Made by a program: the position numbers and the translations under genes. Under the pieces are notes generated by a model. It was not told the origin of the DNA and made no database searches. It worked only from the letters and a program-made list of their open reading frames with translations. Of a stretch of DNA of 64,000 nucleotides, positions 1-10,191 are shown piece after piece. Numbering within the stretch: position 1 is the stretch's first letter; the number at the start of each line of letters is the position of its first letter. Source of the DNA: Leptospiraceae bacterium (GTDB lineage Bacteria > Spirochaetota > Leptospiria > Leptospirales > Leptospiraceae); the NCBI GenBank assembly GCA_022402465.1, contig JAKRSH010000007.1, positions 1 through 64,000 of the forward strand, in the 5' to 3' direction.

Positions 1-1
1 C

Positions 2-46
2 TTTCTTACTCCTTTTGAAGCTTTTGAAATTGCACTAGAACATTGA
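2..46 (+). CDS. C-terminal tail of a truncated gene, possibly a transposase
   Basis: An open frame enters from the left edge of the window and ends at a TGA at 44-46. Its last residues read FLTPFEAFEIALEH. The TPFEAF pattern resembles the extreme C-terminus of DDE-type integrase-core transposases, where a TP(Y/F)E motif is common. Only 14 codons are visible, so this is a weak guess. The 151 bases that follow, up to the next gene, are AT-rich and show no other feature. Confidence 0.2.
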   Translation, partial: FLTPFEAFEIALEH

Positions 47-197
47 ATCCAGGATGATTTAAAAATAATGAATAGAATAAATATTTATGTTTAATAGATA
101 AATTTTTAAAATATTCTTTTAACATTAAGATATTCAAGATGATCTTGCGTTACTAGCAATTTTAAAAAAATAGATTCAAAGTCAATAAAGGAAAAAA

Positions 198-590
198 ATG
201 AATAAAACAAATAAAGAAATCTCCCAAGAATTTTTTGAAAATATAAACAAAAAAGAATATAACTTCGCTTTCGATATGTTTGATGAAACGTTAGAATGGC
301 TCATTATGGGAACTGCCAATGTTTCTGGAATTTATGATAAGAGAAAAATTAGTTTAGGACTCAAAGGATTAGCAAGAACTTTTGAAGGATTTCAATTTAC
401 TCTAGGTGAATTGACCTCCGAGGATGATAGGGTTTCTATTATTGCTGAGTCACATGCTGTACACAAAAAGAATGGAAAAAAATACAACAACCATTACCAT
501 TTTCTTTTTACTTTTAAAAATGGAAAAATAATTTTGGTTAAAGAATTTTTTGACACAATCCATGCAAATTGGGTAGAATTACCCGACTAA
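198..590 (+). CDS. SnoaL/NTF2-like protein
   Basis: This is a 130-residue protein with the size and secondary-structure pattern of the SnoaL-like (NTF2 fold) family. The N-terminal helix (ISQEFFENINKKEYNFAFDMF) is followed by an aromatic strand (LEWLIMGTAN). The C-terminal strands (YHFLFTFKNGKIILVKEFFDT) are the typical last hairpin of the fold. The family includes small isomerases, hydrolases and non-enzymatic ligand-binding proteins, and the substrate cannot be inferred. No signal peptide is visible, so it should be cytoplasmic. The ATG follows an AAAGGA ribosome-binding site. It is separated by 60 bases from the next gene and is probably not functionally linked to it. Confidence 0.65.
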   Translation: MNKTNKEISQEFFENINKKEYNFAFDMFDETLEWLIMGTANVSGIYDKRKISLGLKGLARTFEGFQFTLGELTSEDDRVSIIAESHAVHKKNGKKYNNHYHFLFTFKNGKIILVKEFFDTIHANWVELPD

Positions 591-650
591 CATTTTTATT
601 TTTTAGGTTAAGTTCTTGCGAAACTTAGTACCTTATAAATTATTGAAGCA

Positions 651-1064
651 GTGAACGAAGAAAATACAGATAAAAGCCAACGAAGTCTTACATATGGTAC
701 AAGCCGATTGGCTCCTGCGATTCGACTTGTAGACAGAGCCAAAGAAATTGAGCTTGCTCACGAATCGATAAAATCGCACACGCATGGGAAGTTGGATTTA
801 ATTTTAAAACAAATTCGTCATCTACAGCAAGAAGCGAACAAGATATTAGAACAAGCTGCAGTCGATGCTGAGCTTCATTCAATAAAATGCAATTTTGAGA
901 AAAAAATTGACCAACCCTACCATCTTTATGAAAAAGATGATGGTACAAAATATTTTTCCTTTGTCTCGCCGATTGAATGGGGAGGAAATCCACCTCATAA
1001 ATTCATAGAAACCTATGTTATGAAATCAGATAGAAGTTTTAAAGTCTGGGAAGAAGAGATTTAA
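651..1064 (+). CDS. DUF2452 (C1orf50-like) protein
   Basis: This 137-residue protein resembles the DUF2452 family, whose eukaryotic member is C1orf50. Supporting stretches are YGTSRLAPAIRLVDRAKEIE near the N-terminus, a central helix (LDLILKQIRHLQQEANKILEQA), and the C-terminal YHLYEKDDGTKYFSFVSPIEW pattern. The molecular function of the family is unknown. The start is a GTG with only a weak ribosome-binding site, so the exact start is uncertain. The stop lies 15 bases before recC, so it is probably the first gene of a recCBD transcript. That position is the only hint of a link to DNA metabolism. Confidence 0.7.
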   Translation: MNEENTDKSQRSLTYGTSRLAPAIRLVDRAKEIELAHESIKSHTHGKLDLILKQIRHLQQEANKILEQAAVDAELHSIKCNFEKKIDQPYHLYEKDDGTKYFSFVSPIEWGGNPPHKFIETYVMKSDRSFKVWEEEI

Positions 1065-1079
1065 TTTTCTAAAAGAATT

Positions 1080-4000
1080 ATGCCTATAAAATATTATAAG
1101 GGTCTATCTTTAGAACAATTAGCGGAACAATTATCGATAAACATTAATTTAGACTTTCAAAAGTCAGCTAATCCACTCAATTCTTCTCTAATAGTAATTC
1201 CCAATACAAATATAAGAACATGGTTGCAACTAAAAATCGCTAAACTTCAAGGGGTTTCTTTAAATTTAACTTTTGAATTTTTCGAAAGTATGATTGTAAA
1301 TTACTTTTTGGAAAAAAATGAATTAGTGAATGACCAAGGAATGTTCGAGTCTAAACTTTCTAGTCAATATAAAATTTTGAACTATCTACTTAAAGAAAAA
1401 GAATCTAAACTTTTGTTGCCATTTTCTAAGTACTTAGATAACATTACTAGAGCATTTTCTTTAAGTAGTAAAATTAGAAGCTTGTTAGATGAATATGAGT
1501 TCAATCGACCGAACTGGATAATTGAATGGGCTAAAGAATTTCGCAATGTAGACTATGCCCCAATAGGTAAATCAAGCTATAAATTACCCCAAGGCTCAGA
1601 TACTTCTGAATTTCAAATACAAATGTACAAAGAGATTTTCCTCACTGAAGGGAATGAGAAAATTCGAACGAATCAATTTCTATTAAAAAAAGAAAATCGA
1701 TCTCTTAAACTCAAAACTTCCTCTACATTTCCAGCAATCCATATATTCTGCTTAAGTAATCTTTCCGAACTTTATGTACAGATCTTAGAAGAAATTTCTC
1801 AAAAAGAACCAGGTAATATATATTTTTATCAATTTTTTACCGACCTACCCAACCTAGAATTAGATAACTTAAATTCATCTCCACTTAGATGGGCAAAATC
1901 TCAAAAGTATTTAGCAGAAAGAATAGAAAGCATTTCTGTTAGAGCTGAATTTTCGAATGAATTAGTGTCAAATGAATTAAATAATAAAAAGAATTTAAGT
2001 CTATTACATGATTTTCTCCACGGGAAAAAATCAAAAGACCAAATACAAGCCGTTGTTAATGAATCGAAGACTAATGAGCATCTTCGTTTTTGGAGTGCTC
2101 CCTCCATTTATAGGGAAGTAGAAGCAGTAGCTCACGACATTTTAAATAAAATTCAAGAAAGCAAAGATTCCAATCATAAAATTAACTTTTTAGATATTTC
2201 GATTTTGGTTACAGATATTAATTTATATCGTCCTGCTATAGAATGGGTATTTGATGGTGGAATTCATTTGCAGGAGTCAGAAGATTCTATTCCTACACGT
2301 TATAAAATACCGTATTCACTAACAGATTTAAAGGGAATCGATAATTCGTTATTATGCAAGGGCTTATTGGATATATTTTCGATTTGTGAAAGCGAACAGA
2401 TCAAACAAGAAGACATCATAACAATTATTTCAAATCCTATTTTTGGATTTTTCAATCAAGATTCTAATTTAGATGCTAATGATATTAAAGATATTTTATT
2501 AAATCTAGGTGCTTATTATGAAGAAGACCAAAGAGATAATGACCTTTTTCAAATATCTAAATCTATAAAACGACTTAGAATGAATACGATTTTTAGTGGA
2601 GACTATCTCAAGCAAAATCTTGAAATGGAAGCGGTATCAGGATACACTGATATTGAAATTCAAAGCATATCTTTATTATGGTATAAAATACTAAATACAA
2701 AAAAGAATATTAAATATTCATTAGGTGAATCTAAACTTTCAAAAGAGTCTATTTTTCAAATTTTCCTATCTCTAGAATCAATCTTTCAATTTGAGGATGA
2801 ATTTGAACGGGAAGCAAGTAACTTACAGGAATGGTTTGATGGAATTTTAGAATGGGAAAACTTCGAATTTAAGAATTATAAAGAAGGTATTGAAGTTCTA
2901 AAATTATTAACAAGCAGTATTTTTGACAGATTGCCTTATCGCCATGGTTCATTTTTAATCGAAGGTGTAAGCATTTCTTTATTACAACCAATGCGACCAA
3001 TCCCTTTTGAGCATGTTTATATTTTGGGACTAGGTGAAGGAAAATTTCCTGGAAAAATCGATCATTCTAAATTAGATCTAAGAAAAAAAGACCCTAAACC
3101 TTGGGATTCTAATAAAATAGAAATTCAAGAATCGCTTCTATGGGAAGCCTTACACTCTGCTCTAACGTCTATTACTCTATCTTATGTTGGTGAAGATACC
3201 AAAGAACAAAAAGTGTTCAATCCGTGTTCCCATTATCTAGAATTAATGGACGCATTTAATATCAATGAACCATACAAAATACCATTGCACAGTTACAGCA
3301 ATAAATATCTAGAAAATACTATTTATAAAAGTTTTGATTTTAGCTTAAGATTACTGCATGATGTTAATTTAAATAAGAATCAAATTTTACCTAAATTTGA
3401 AGAAAAACTTTTAGAAAATACTAAACAAAATTCTTTTGAACAAATTAAAATCAATTTAAATGATTTATCTAAATATCTCGCAGACCCTTTGGATTCCTAT
3501 CTCAAGAAGCAATTAGGAATGTTTATGGATGAAAGTAAAATTGATACAGATGGCTATGAAATTTTCACATTACAAGCTTTAGATGATTCTAGCCTTTTCA
3601 AAAAAATATATCCATTGATGATTAAAGATATCGTTAAAGATGAAAGTTGGGCATGGGATGAAAATAAGATTAAAGAATGCCTCGATGTAATCATTAAAGA
3701 AGAACAGAGAAATTCTAAATTTCCTCAATCAATTTATTCTGAATTACAAAGACAATCTATGCTTGGCTACCTCATCACAGCATCCGAAATATTTGCTTCT
3801 TGGAAATCTGAATTACAAGGAGGGCAGTATTATCGAACACTAAGTATCGGTGATACAGGTTTACGAGAAAATTCAGATACCCTTTCCAATTGTAAAAAGC
3901 TAAAACTTCTGGTTGTACAAACTGAATATGATTCTTTGATTCAACTAGCAGGCGAATGGAATAACGTTATTCAAAAAGACAATAAATTATATTGGTTGAA

Positions 4001-4514
4001 TATTGGTACACTTGAATCCATTAAATCTACCAAAGAAGGAAATTTTATTAAACAAAATGCTTTTAGCTTTTTGTCAGCATTAGCAATTAATTATTTAGGA
4101 GAAAATTTATGCATTTTCTCAATGAAATCTAGACCAAAAGATTCCAAAAAAGATTGTATGAAGTTAGATTTCTCAACCTTATCAAACAAAGAAGAAGGTT
4201 CATTAAATCCAATACAATACTTGTCCAGCATTACAAATCAATATCTAAATAAGGATCCGATTCTTTTTTCCAGAAAAGCATTTGAAGAGTATTACGAAGG
4301 TAAAATAAAATCATTACCAGTTGAAGATTTTATCAATGATGATCTTGCATGGAAAAGACATCTCATCGAAAATTCAGAAGAAGTAGTGAAAGAGTTATCT
4401 AGTCTTAGTCGCTTATATCCGAATATAATGAATTTTATGCTCGAATCGAATCCATTGGATTTTGCGAAAAAATACTATCAACCAATATTTGAAAATTGGA
4501 AGCCTATCGAATGA
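1080..4514 (+). CDS. recC: RecBCD subunit RecC (exodeoxyribonuclease V gamma)
   Basis: RecC is the non-catalytic scaffold of the RecBCD helicase-nuclease. It threads the unwound strands and in E. coli recognises Chi. The protein is 1144 residues long (E. coli 1122). It has the N-terminal family pattern: LIVIPNTNIRTWLQLKIA followed by NLTFEFFE, the degenerate helicase core of RecC. The central segment around residues 620-680 (LLQPMRPIPFEHVYILGLGE) is the well-conserved RecC block containing the MRxIPF motif. The C-terminus carries the inactivated nuclease-like domain. The gene overlaps recB by four bases (ATGA at 4511-4514), which implies translational coupling. Identity is firm from sequence motifs and gene order; Chi specificity cannot be read from the sequence. 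Confidence 0.93.
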   Translation: MPIKYYKGLSLEQLAEQLSININLDFQKSANPLNSSLIVIPNTNIRTWLQLKIAKLQGVSLNLTFEFFESMIVNYFLEKNELVNDQGMFESKLSSQYKILNYLLKEKESKLLLPFSKYLDNITRAFSLSSKIRSLLDEYEFNRPNWIIEWAKEFRNVDYAPIGKSSYKLPQGSDTSEFQIQMYKEIFLTEGNEKIRTNQFLLKKENRSLKLKTSSTFPAIHIFCLSNLSELYVQILEEISQKEPGNIYFYQFFTDLPNLELDNLNSSPLRWAKSQKYLAERIESISVRAEFSNELVSNELNNKKNLSLLHDFLHGKKSKDQIQAVVNESKTNEHLRFWSAPSIYREVEAVAHDILNKIQESKDSNHKINFLDISILVTDINLYRPAIEWVFDGGIHLQESEDSIPTRYKIPYSLTDLKGIDNSLLCKGLLDIFSICESEQIKQEDIITIISNPIFGFFNQDSNLDANDIKDILLNLGAYYEEDQRDNDLFQISKSIKRLRMNTIFSGDYLKQNLEMEAVSGYTDIEIQSISLLWYKILNTKKNIKYSLGESKLSKESIFQIFLSLESIFQFEDEFEREASNLQEWFDGILEWENFEFKNYKEGIEVLKLLTSSIFDRLPYRHGSFLIEGVSISLLQPMRPIPFEHVYILGLGEGKFPGKIDHSKLDLRKKDPKPWDSNKIEIQESLLWEALHSALTSITLSYVGEDTKEQKVFNPCSHYLELMDAFNINEPYKIPLHSYSNKYLENTIYKSFDFSLRLLHDVNLNKNQILPKFEEKLLENTKQNSFEQIKINLNDLSKYLADPLDSYLKKQLGMFMDESKIDTDGYEIFTLQALDDSSLFKKIYPLMIKDIVKDESWAWDENKIKECLDVIIKEEQRNSKFPQSIYSELQRQSMLGYLITASEIFASWKSELQGGQYYRTLSIGDTGLRENSDTLSNCKKLKLLVVQTEYDSLIQLAGEWNNVIQKDNKLYWLNIGTLESIKSTKEGNFIKQNAFSFLSALAINYLGENLCIFSMKSRPKDSKKDCMKLDFSTLSNKEEGSLNPIQYLSSITNQYLNKDPILFSRKAFEEYYEGKIKSLPVEDFINDDLAWKRHLIENSEEVVKELSSLSRLYPNIMNFMLESNPLDFAKKYYQPIFENWKPIE

Positions 4515-7500
4515 ATCAAGAATTTAAATTGAAACATCAATTCATCAATGCTTCTGCTGGTACAGGAAAGACATATACTATCATGGAAATCATGATGAAT
4601 TTAATTGAAGAAGATTTTATTTTAAATCAAGCAACCAACCCAAATTTACTTAGCAAAATATTAATTCTTACTTTCACAGAAAAAGCAACTGGTGAATTAA
4701 AAAAAAGACTCCGCGAAAAGCTTCAAGAGAAAATCCAAGCTTCAAACGATATAAGACTGAAAACCTTAGAATCGAATCTAAGTTCGACAAAATTTATACC
4801 TAATTTGGACTATAAAATCTATCTTCAAAATTTAGATCTATGCAATATATCAACGATTCATGGATTTTGTAATATGATTATTCGAGAGTATGAATTAGAG
4901 ACTCTCACATGCGAAGGATCAAAGTTAGTTCCAATTCAGGACAAAATTAAACAAGCATTATATGAAATTCAACACAAAGAGTGGTTCGTAAATACAACCA
5001 TAAGCAAGAACAATCTCATTCATTTACTACAAACTTCAGAATATTTTAATGAAGGAAAAACATTTATATCTTTTGCTGTAGAAAAATATCTTGCTGGTAG
5101 GGAATACTTACCTCATTGGGAAGAATTTAAAGAATTTGAAAATGAATTAAGCAATTCTATTGAAATTTCAGAAATAGAATTTTCCAAACTACAAATTGCC
5201 ATAGATAAAGTCTTAATTAAAATTGCCGAACTGAAAGAAATCGCACTTTTAGATGGGAACAAATCAAAAGGTTTTCAAAAACTTTGGAATGATCTCCACT
5301 TAAAGATACAAAATTCTAAACACAATGATCTAAATTCATTATTAGAAATTTCTAATTCCTTGGAAGAATCAAACTTAAAAAGAACGGAAGATAAAATATT
5401 AATAAAAGGATTAGATGTATTTAAATTTTCTAGCTACCTTATTAAAGATAAAATGCTAGATAAATGGAAAAATACAATAGAGGATACATTAACAAATGAC
5501 ACGATTCAAGTAGTTAATAAATTAAAAGAATTATTTTATAATTCAATCTCTAAATTAAAAGATAAATTTATAGGTTATACAATCTATCTCACAATTAAAA
5601 TTCTTAAAGATGAACTGAAAGAATCTAAATGGATTTCGTATGATCAGATGATTCAAATTATCCATGAAGCTATGCATATGAATCCTTTGTTAATTTCTTC
5701 GCTTAGAGAAAGATTTGATACTTGTATAGTTGATGAGTTTCAAGACACAGATCAAAAACAATATGAAATCTTTAGAAAGATATTCTTTGAGGATTCGCAT
5801 CAAACCGGTAAGTCTTTGATAGTAATTGGAGATCCTAAGCAGTCCATCTATGGATTTCGTGGCGCCGATATGGAGACGTATTTTCAAGCACAAGAAGATC
5901 TAAAGGAATTTAAAAGAAAAATCCCTTTAGATACTAACTTTCGTTCTGTTCCAGAATTAGTGGAAGCATACAATCAAATTTTCAGTGATGAGATTTCGCA
6001 AGAAGAAAATAATTTCTTTCCAATTTACGAAATGAATCCTAATACAACTTCTAATCAAAATCATGAAAAATATACCATCCATTACGAAGCGGTGAAACCG
6101 TCCTCTGATCTTAAGATTCAATTGGATTCAAAATTCAATGATGGAGCTATCCATATTGTGAAGATAAATCCCATAAATATTTCGCATCTGGGAGAATTTA
6201 AAAATTTATGGGCTGACTTTATCTCAAATGAAATTATTAATTTAGTAGCTTCAAATAATCCATTCCAATACAAAAAGAATAATGAAATTAAGAAAATTAA
6301 ATTCAGCGATATTGCAATTCTTGTTGAAAATAAGAACCAAGGAATATTGATTCAAGAAAACCTTAAGCGAAATTCAATACCATACTCTTATTACAAAGAA
6401 AGAGGAATCTATCAATCACCCGAGGCATACCAAATCAAAAATATTTTTGAATGCTTGCTGAATCCGAATAAGCCATCTTCTTATCGCAAACTTTTAATTA
6501 GTGATTTATTTCAAATTCATCCTTCCCAATTATCTTTTTTTGATGAACATTCTATTGAGTCTTATGAAAAATCAATTATTGATAAATGGAAAAATCTATC
6601 CAAGGATGCAAAATTTTCAGAGCTTTTTCGAAGTATAGAGCAAGATACAAAAATTCTTTGGAATCAAAAAGAATATAATATAATCTGGGAAAGAAAAATA
6701 ACAAATTATAGACAGATTTTTCAAAAATTACTTCAATTCCAAATAAAAAATAGATCTGATTTGAGAGAGCTATCTATCGAATTAGATAAAATGATCCAAG
6801 AAGTCAAATCCGATGAGGAACAGCCCTTATACGATAAAGAAACAGAAAAGGATGCCGTTCAAATTTTAACTCTTCATGCATCCAAAGGCTTAGAGTGGCC
6901 TTTCGTTTTTTTATTTCCGATGAAAACAATTCTAACAAATAACAAATTTGCTGATGCTCCTACTTGGGATGAATCACTAGGAAGAAGAATATGGAAAATG
7001 TCAAAATTCCATTCGATTAATAATGAAGTTTATATTAAAAATTTGAATGAAAATAAAAGATTATACTATGTAGGTATCACAAGAGCTCAATTGAGATTAT
7101 ATTTACCAGATTTAAATTTATACAAATCTAAACCTATATATTATAATAGTATAATTCAAACGAAGCTTAATTCCATTCGCAACAGTTATGAACAAACGAG
7201 AACTAATAAATATTTTAAATTTATAGATTGGTTCAATCAGGAAAATAATTTAAATAATTTAGTTGATTTAAAAATAGAAAAATCTAAACAAAATCAAAAA
7301 TCAACTCTAAGTTTCAACTTTTTTGAAATAAAGAATTCACCTAAAGCTAATTACTTATTAAGCTATTCAAGTTTAGCTAAATATTCTTTAGAAATGAATG
7401 AATTACTTTCCGAGAAAAATTCAAATAAACTTAATGATGAAGAAGAAAATTCATTTAGTATAGAACCTCGGGAACAAAAAGATATTGTCTTACCAATTGG

Positions 7501-8242
7501 AAAAGAGACAGGTGAGTATTTACACAAATTATTTGAAATTATTTCATTTAATAATTTTCATGAAAAAAATAAGGATATCTTATTCTCTCATAAACAGAAC
7601 CAATGGGACTCAATTCTTCTTCAAAACTTTACAAGGTTTGGACTGTATAAGAATAATCAATCAACACGAGAAAGTATAAAATCAATAGATGATTTCATAG
7701 TCTCAAAGTATCGCAACGAAACATATCAAATCCTATGGAATACTACCAATGCTTTGATTCCTCTTGTTAATGGTGAATCAATTAGATTATCATCTTTAGA
7801 TAAGAAAGATTATATCTCTGAGATGCTTTTTCATTACAAATCTCATGAAGGTAACTTGATTAAAGGTTATGTAGACTTAATATTTGTTAAAAATGACAAA
7901 TTTTATATAGCAGACTACAAATCAAATCTATTAGAAGATTCTTCTAACGAAGGAATGCAATTAAAAATACAAGATGAAAATTCAAGTTATTACCTTCAAC
8001 GTGATCTTTATGCCTTCGTATTGTGGGAGTATTTAAATAAAATATATAACGAAGAAGAGTCTTTATCTAAATTTGGTGGAGTTCATTTTTTCTTCATAAG
8101 ACATATGGAAGAAGGTAAAGATAACGGGATCTATTCAGATATAAATACTTTAGATACTAATTCTTGGAATAAAGAAAGATTTCATAAAATTAAATTAGAT
8201 CTCCAAATGCGGATTTCATCTATCAACCAAATAAAAATATGA
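4511..8242 (+). CDS. recB: RecBCD subunit RecB (helicase-nuclease)
   Basis: RecB is the 3'-5' helicase and the nuclease of RecBCD and loads RecA at double-strand breaks. The protein is 1243 residues from the ATG at 4511. That start is preferred over an upstream TTG at 4496 because it forms an ATGA overlap with recC. Superfamily 1A motifs are present in order: Walker A ASAGTGKT near residue 14, motif II VDEFQDTDQ, motif III GDPKQSIYGFRGAD, motif IV LDTNFRS, motif V TLHASKGLEW and motif VI YVGITRAQLR. The C-terminal nuclease domain keeps its active-site signature (GYVDLIF then IADYKSN, followed by LQRDLYAF), so both activities should be intact. The 3' end overlaps recD by ATGA. Confidence 0.95.
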   Translation: MNQEFKLKHQFINASAGTGKTYTIMEIMMNLIEEDFILNQATNPNLLSKILILTFTEKATGELKKRLREKLQEKIQASNDIRLKTLESNLSSTKFIPNLDYKIYLQNLDLCNISTIHGFCNMIIREYELETLTCEGSKLVPIQDKIKQALYEIQHKEWFVNTTISKNNLIHLLQTSEYFNEGKTFISFAVEKYLAGREYLPHWEEFKEFENELSNSIEISEIEFSKLQIAIDKVLIKIAELKEIALLDGNKSKGFQKLWNDLHLKIQNSKHNDLNSLLEISNSLEESNLKRTEDKILIKGLDVFKFSSYLIKDKMLDKWKNTIEDTLTNDTIQVVNKLKELFYNSISKLKDKFIGYTIYLTIKILKDELKESKWISYDQMIQIIHEAMHMNPLLISSLRERFDTCIVDEFQDTDQKQYEIFRKIFFEDSHQTGKSLIVIGDPKQSIYGFRGADMETYFQAQEDLKEFKRKIPLDTNFRSVPELVEAYNQIFSDEISQEENNFFPIYEMNPNTTSNQNHEKYTIHYEAVKPSSDLKIQLDSKFNDGAIHIVKINPINISHLGEFKNLWADFISNEIINLVASNNPFQYKKNNEIKKIKFSDIAILVENKNQGILIQENLKRNSIPYSYYKERGIYQSPEAYQIKNIFECLLNPNKPSSYRKLLISDLFQIHPSQLSFFDEHSIESYEKSIIDKWKNLSKDAKFSELFRSIEQDTKILWNQKEYNIIWERKITNYRQIFQKLLQFQIKNRSDLRELSIELDKMIQEVKSDEEQPLYDKETEKDAVQILTLHASKGLEWPFVFLFPMKTILTNNKFADAPTWDESLGRRIWKMSKFHSINNEVYIKNLNENKRLYYVGITRAQLRLYLPDLNLYKSKPIYYNSIIQTKLNSIRNSYEQTRTNKYFKFIDWFNQENNLNNLVDLKIEKSKQNQKSTLSFNFFEIKNSPKANYLLSYSSLAKYSLEMNELLSEKNSNKLNDEEENSFSIEPREQKDIVLPIGKETGEYLHKLFEIISFNNFHEKNKDILFSHKQNQWDSILLQNFTRFGLYKNNQSTRESIKSIDDFIVSKYRNETYQILWNTTNALIPLVNGESIRLSSLDKKDYISEMLFHYKSHEGNLIKGYVDLIFVKNDKFYIADYKSNLLEDSSNEGMQLKIQDENSSYYLQRDLYAFVLWEYLNKIYNEEESLSKFGGVHFFFIRHMEEGKDNGIYSDINTLDTNSWNKERFHKIKLDLQMRISSINQIKI

Positions 8243-10191
8243 AACAAAATAATAACTTAGATATTTATACTAAATCTCTTATAGAGGATTTAAAAGAACA
8301 AAATATACTTAGAAAGCAAGAACTAAATTTTACCAAACTTTTAAACCAAATTTTAAAATCACAACAATCTGGCAATCTAGCAGTTGAATGGGATGATCTA
8401 TTGGAGTCTGAAATTTCTTGGAAAGATATTTCTAGTCTTAATGTTCCATTTCTTGTATTTAAAGAAAATTCAGGAATAAAATATGTTTATCTCCAAAAGA
8501 CTTATACTCTTAAAGAACAATTAGAAGAAAAGATTAAATCAATAATTAGCCTTAGATGGAAAAATCCAATTATTGATCTATCCAAAATTAATGAATCAAT
8601 TGTAAGATTAGAAAAATTAATGATAAAGAAATTTCCTAGCTTTATCTTAAATCATGAACAAAAAAAAGCGATACAATCTTGTGTTATCAATCCTTTCCAC
8701 ATTATTTCAGGTGGCCCAGGAACTGGAAAGACAACAATTGTTGCATTCATTATTAAAGTGTTAGAAGAAATTGGAGAGCTACCAGAAAGTGACCAAATAG
8801 CTTTAGCGGCACCAACAGGGCGAGCAGCACAAAGACTAACTGAGTCTATACAAAAATCAATTCAAATTCTCAACGACGAATCGCATTCAATTAATTTATT
8901 GAAGCATCAAACCCAACTCAATGAATTGCGAGGTAAAACTATTCATAATCTATTAGTCACCAAACCATATTTAAATGGATTTTATTATGGAAAAGAAAGA
9001 TATTTACCTCAGAGATTAATATTTATTGATGAAACATCTATGGTAGATTTAAACTTAATGCTGTCTATTTTAGATGCATTGCCCCCTGAAGATATAAATT
9101 ACCGCTTGGTATTAATTGGAGATCCAAATCAATTACCATCGGTTGAAAAAGGAGCTGTTATTAACGATCTTATTGATACCTTAAACAAGGATAGTAAGCT
9201 AGTAACACATTTAACGAAGAGTAATCGCCAAAAAATTCAAGAGAATGGTCAGAAATCCAAAATACAATCCGTAGCTGAAGATATTATCAATTTGAAATTT
9301 GCAAATACACAGAGTGAAGAACTTAAGGATAAAAGTCCAACTTTATTCAATCAATTCAATCCTATCCCAGATTCAATAAGATTAGAAAGCTTTCAAAAGA
9401 CTAAATCATTGGTTCAAAATAAAGAAAACCATGAACAAATTGTAAGACTCCAAATTGACACATCTAAAATCATAAATTTTCGAGATGGTATGCTCAAGAA
9501 ATTATGGAATGAAATATTCCTAAAACAAATTGAGGAAATAACTAAGTGGAATCTCAAGAATCTTAATGATTTAAATTCGTTAGAATTATTCAATAAATTT
9601 CAATCAATCATCACTCATTTTCGTTGTCTAACGATCTATAGAAAAGGATATTTCGGATTACACGGATTAAACCAAGGAATTGAAACTTTGGCAAAGAATG
9701 AACTATACCCTAGACAAGGCTCTAAAACAAATTTCTATTGGAGCATTCAAAGAAAAAGTCTTTCCAGTAAGTTATACTACACTGGTTTGCCAATTTTAAT
9801 TATAGAAAACGATACCAGTCGTAAACTTTTTAATGGAGATATAGGACTTATAATTCCCATAGGAGATAAAGAGAATTCCGAACTAAGAGCAATTTTTGCT
9901 ATAGACAATCAATTAAACTCTTTTGCTATAGACACTCTGCCTAAGCATGAAGATGCTTATTTTCTTTCGGTTCATAAAAGCCAAGGTTCCGAATATGATG
10001 AACTTCTAATATATCTTCCGCCGATTAGTAAATCTGTCCATTCAGATGAAGAGGCTTCCCTTATGAATAGACAAATTCTCTATACTGCAATTACACGAGC
10101 TCGAAATAAAGTCTATCTTGCTTGTGATGAAGAATCATGGAATTCATCTTTGCAAAATAATCTATCTCGAATTACAGGTTTTAAACTTTAA
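8239..10191 (+). CDS. recD: RecBCD subunit RecD (5'-3' helicase)
   Basis: RecD is the fast 5'-3' helicase subunit of RecBCD. The protein is 650 residues (E. coli 608). Motifs seen are Walker A SGGPGTGKTT, motif Ia APTGRAAQRL, motif II IDETSMVDL, motif III GDPNQLPSVEKG, the UvrD-like C-terminal VHKSQGSEYDE and motif VI LYTAITRARNKVY. The start overlaps the recB stop by four bases (ATGA, 8239-8242). The stop codon overlaps the stop of the convergent leuD gene: the two genes share TTAA at 10188-10191. There is therefore no room for a conventional terminator between the two transcription units, and read-through in either direction would give antisense RNA to the neighbour. Confidence 0.94.
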   Translation: MKQNNNLDIYTKSLIEDLKEQNILRKQELNFTKLLNQILKSQQSGNLAVEWDDLLESEISWKDISSLNVPFLVFKENSGIKYVYLQKTYTLKEQLEEKIKSIISLRWKNPIIDLSKINESIVRLEKLMIKKFPSFILNHEQKKAIQSCVINPFHIISGGPGTGKTTIVAFIIKVLEEIGELPESDQIALAAPTGRAAQRLTESIQKSIQILNDESHSINLLKHQTQLNELRGKTIHNLLVTKPYLNGFYYGKERYLPQRLIFIDETSMVDLNLMLSILDALPPEDINYRLVLIGDPNQLPSVEKGAVINDLIDTLNKDSKLVTHLTKSNRQKIQENGQKSKIQSVAEDIINLKFANTQSEELKDKSPTLFNQFNPIPDSIRLESFQKTKSLVQNKENHEQIVRLQIDTSKIINFRDGMLKKLWNEIFLKQIEEITKWNLKNLNDLNSLELFNKFQSIITHFRCLTIYRKGYFGLHGLNQGIETLAKNELYPRQGSKTNFYWSIQRKSLSSKLYYTGLPILIIENDTSRKLFNGDIGLIIPIGDKENSELRAIFAIDNQLNSFAIDTLPKHEDAYFLSVHKSQGSEYDELLIYLPPISKSVHSDEEASLMNRQILYTAITRARNKVYLACDEESWNSSLQNNLSRITGFKL

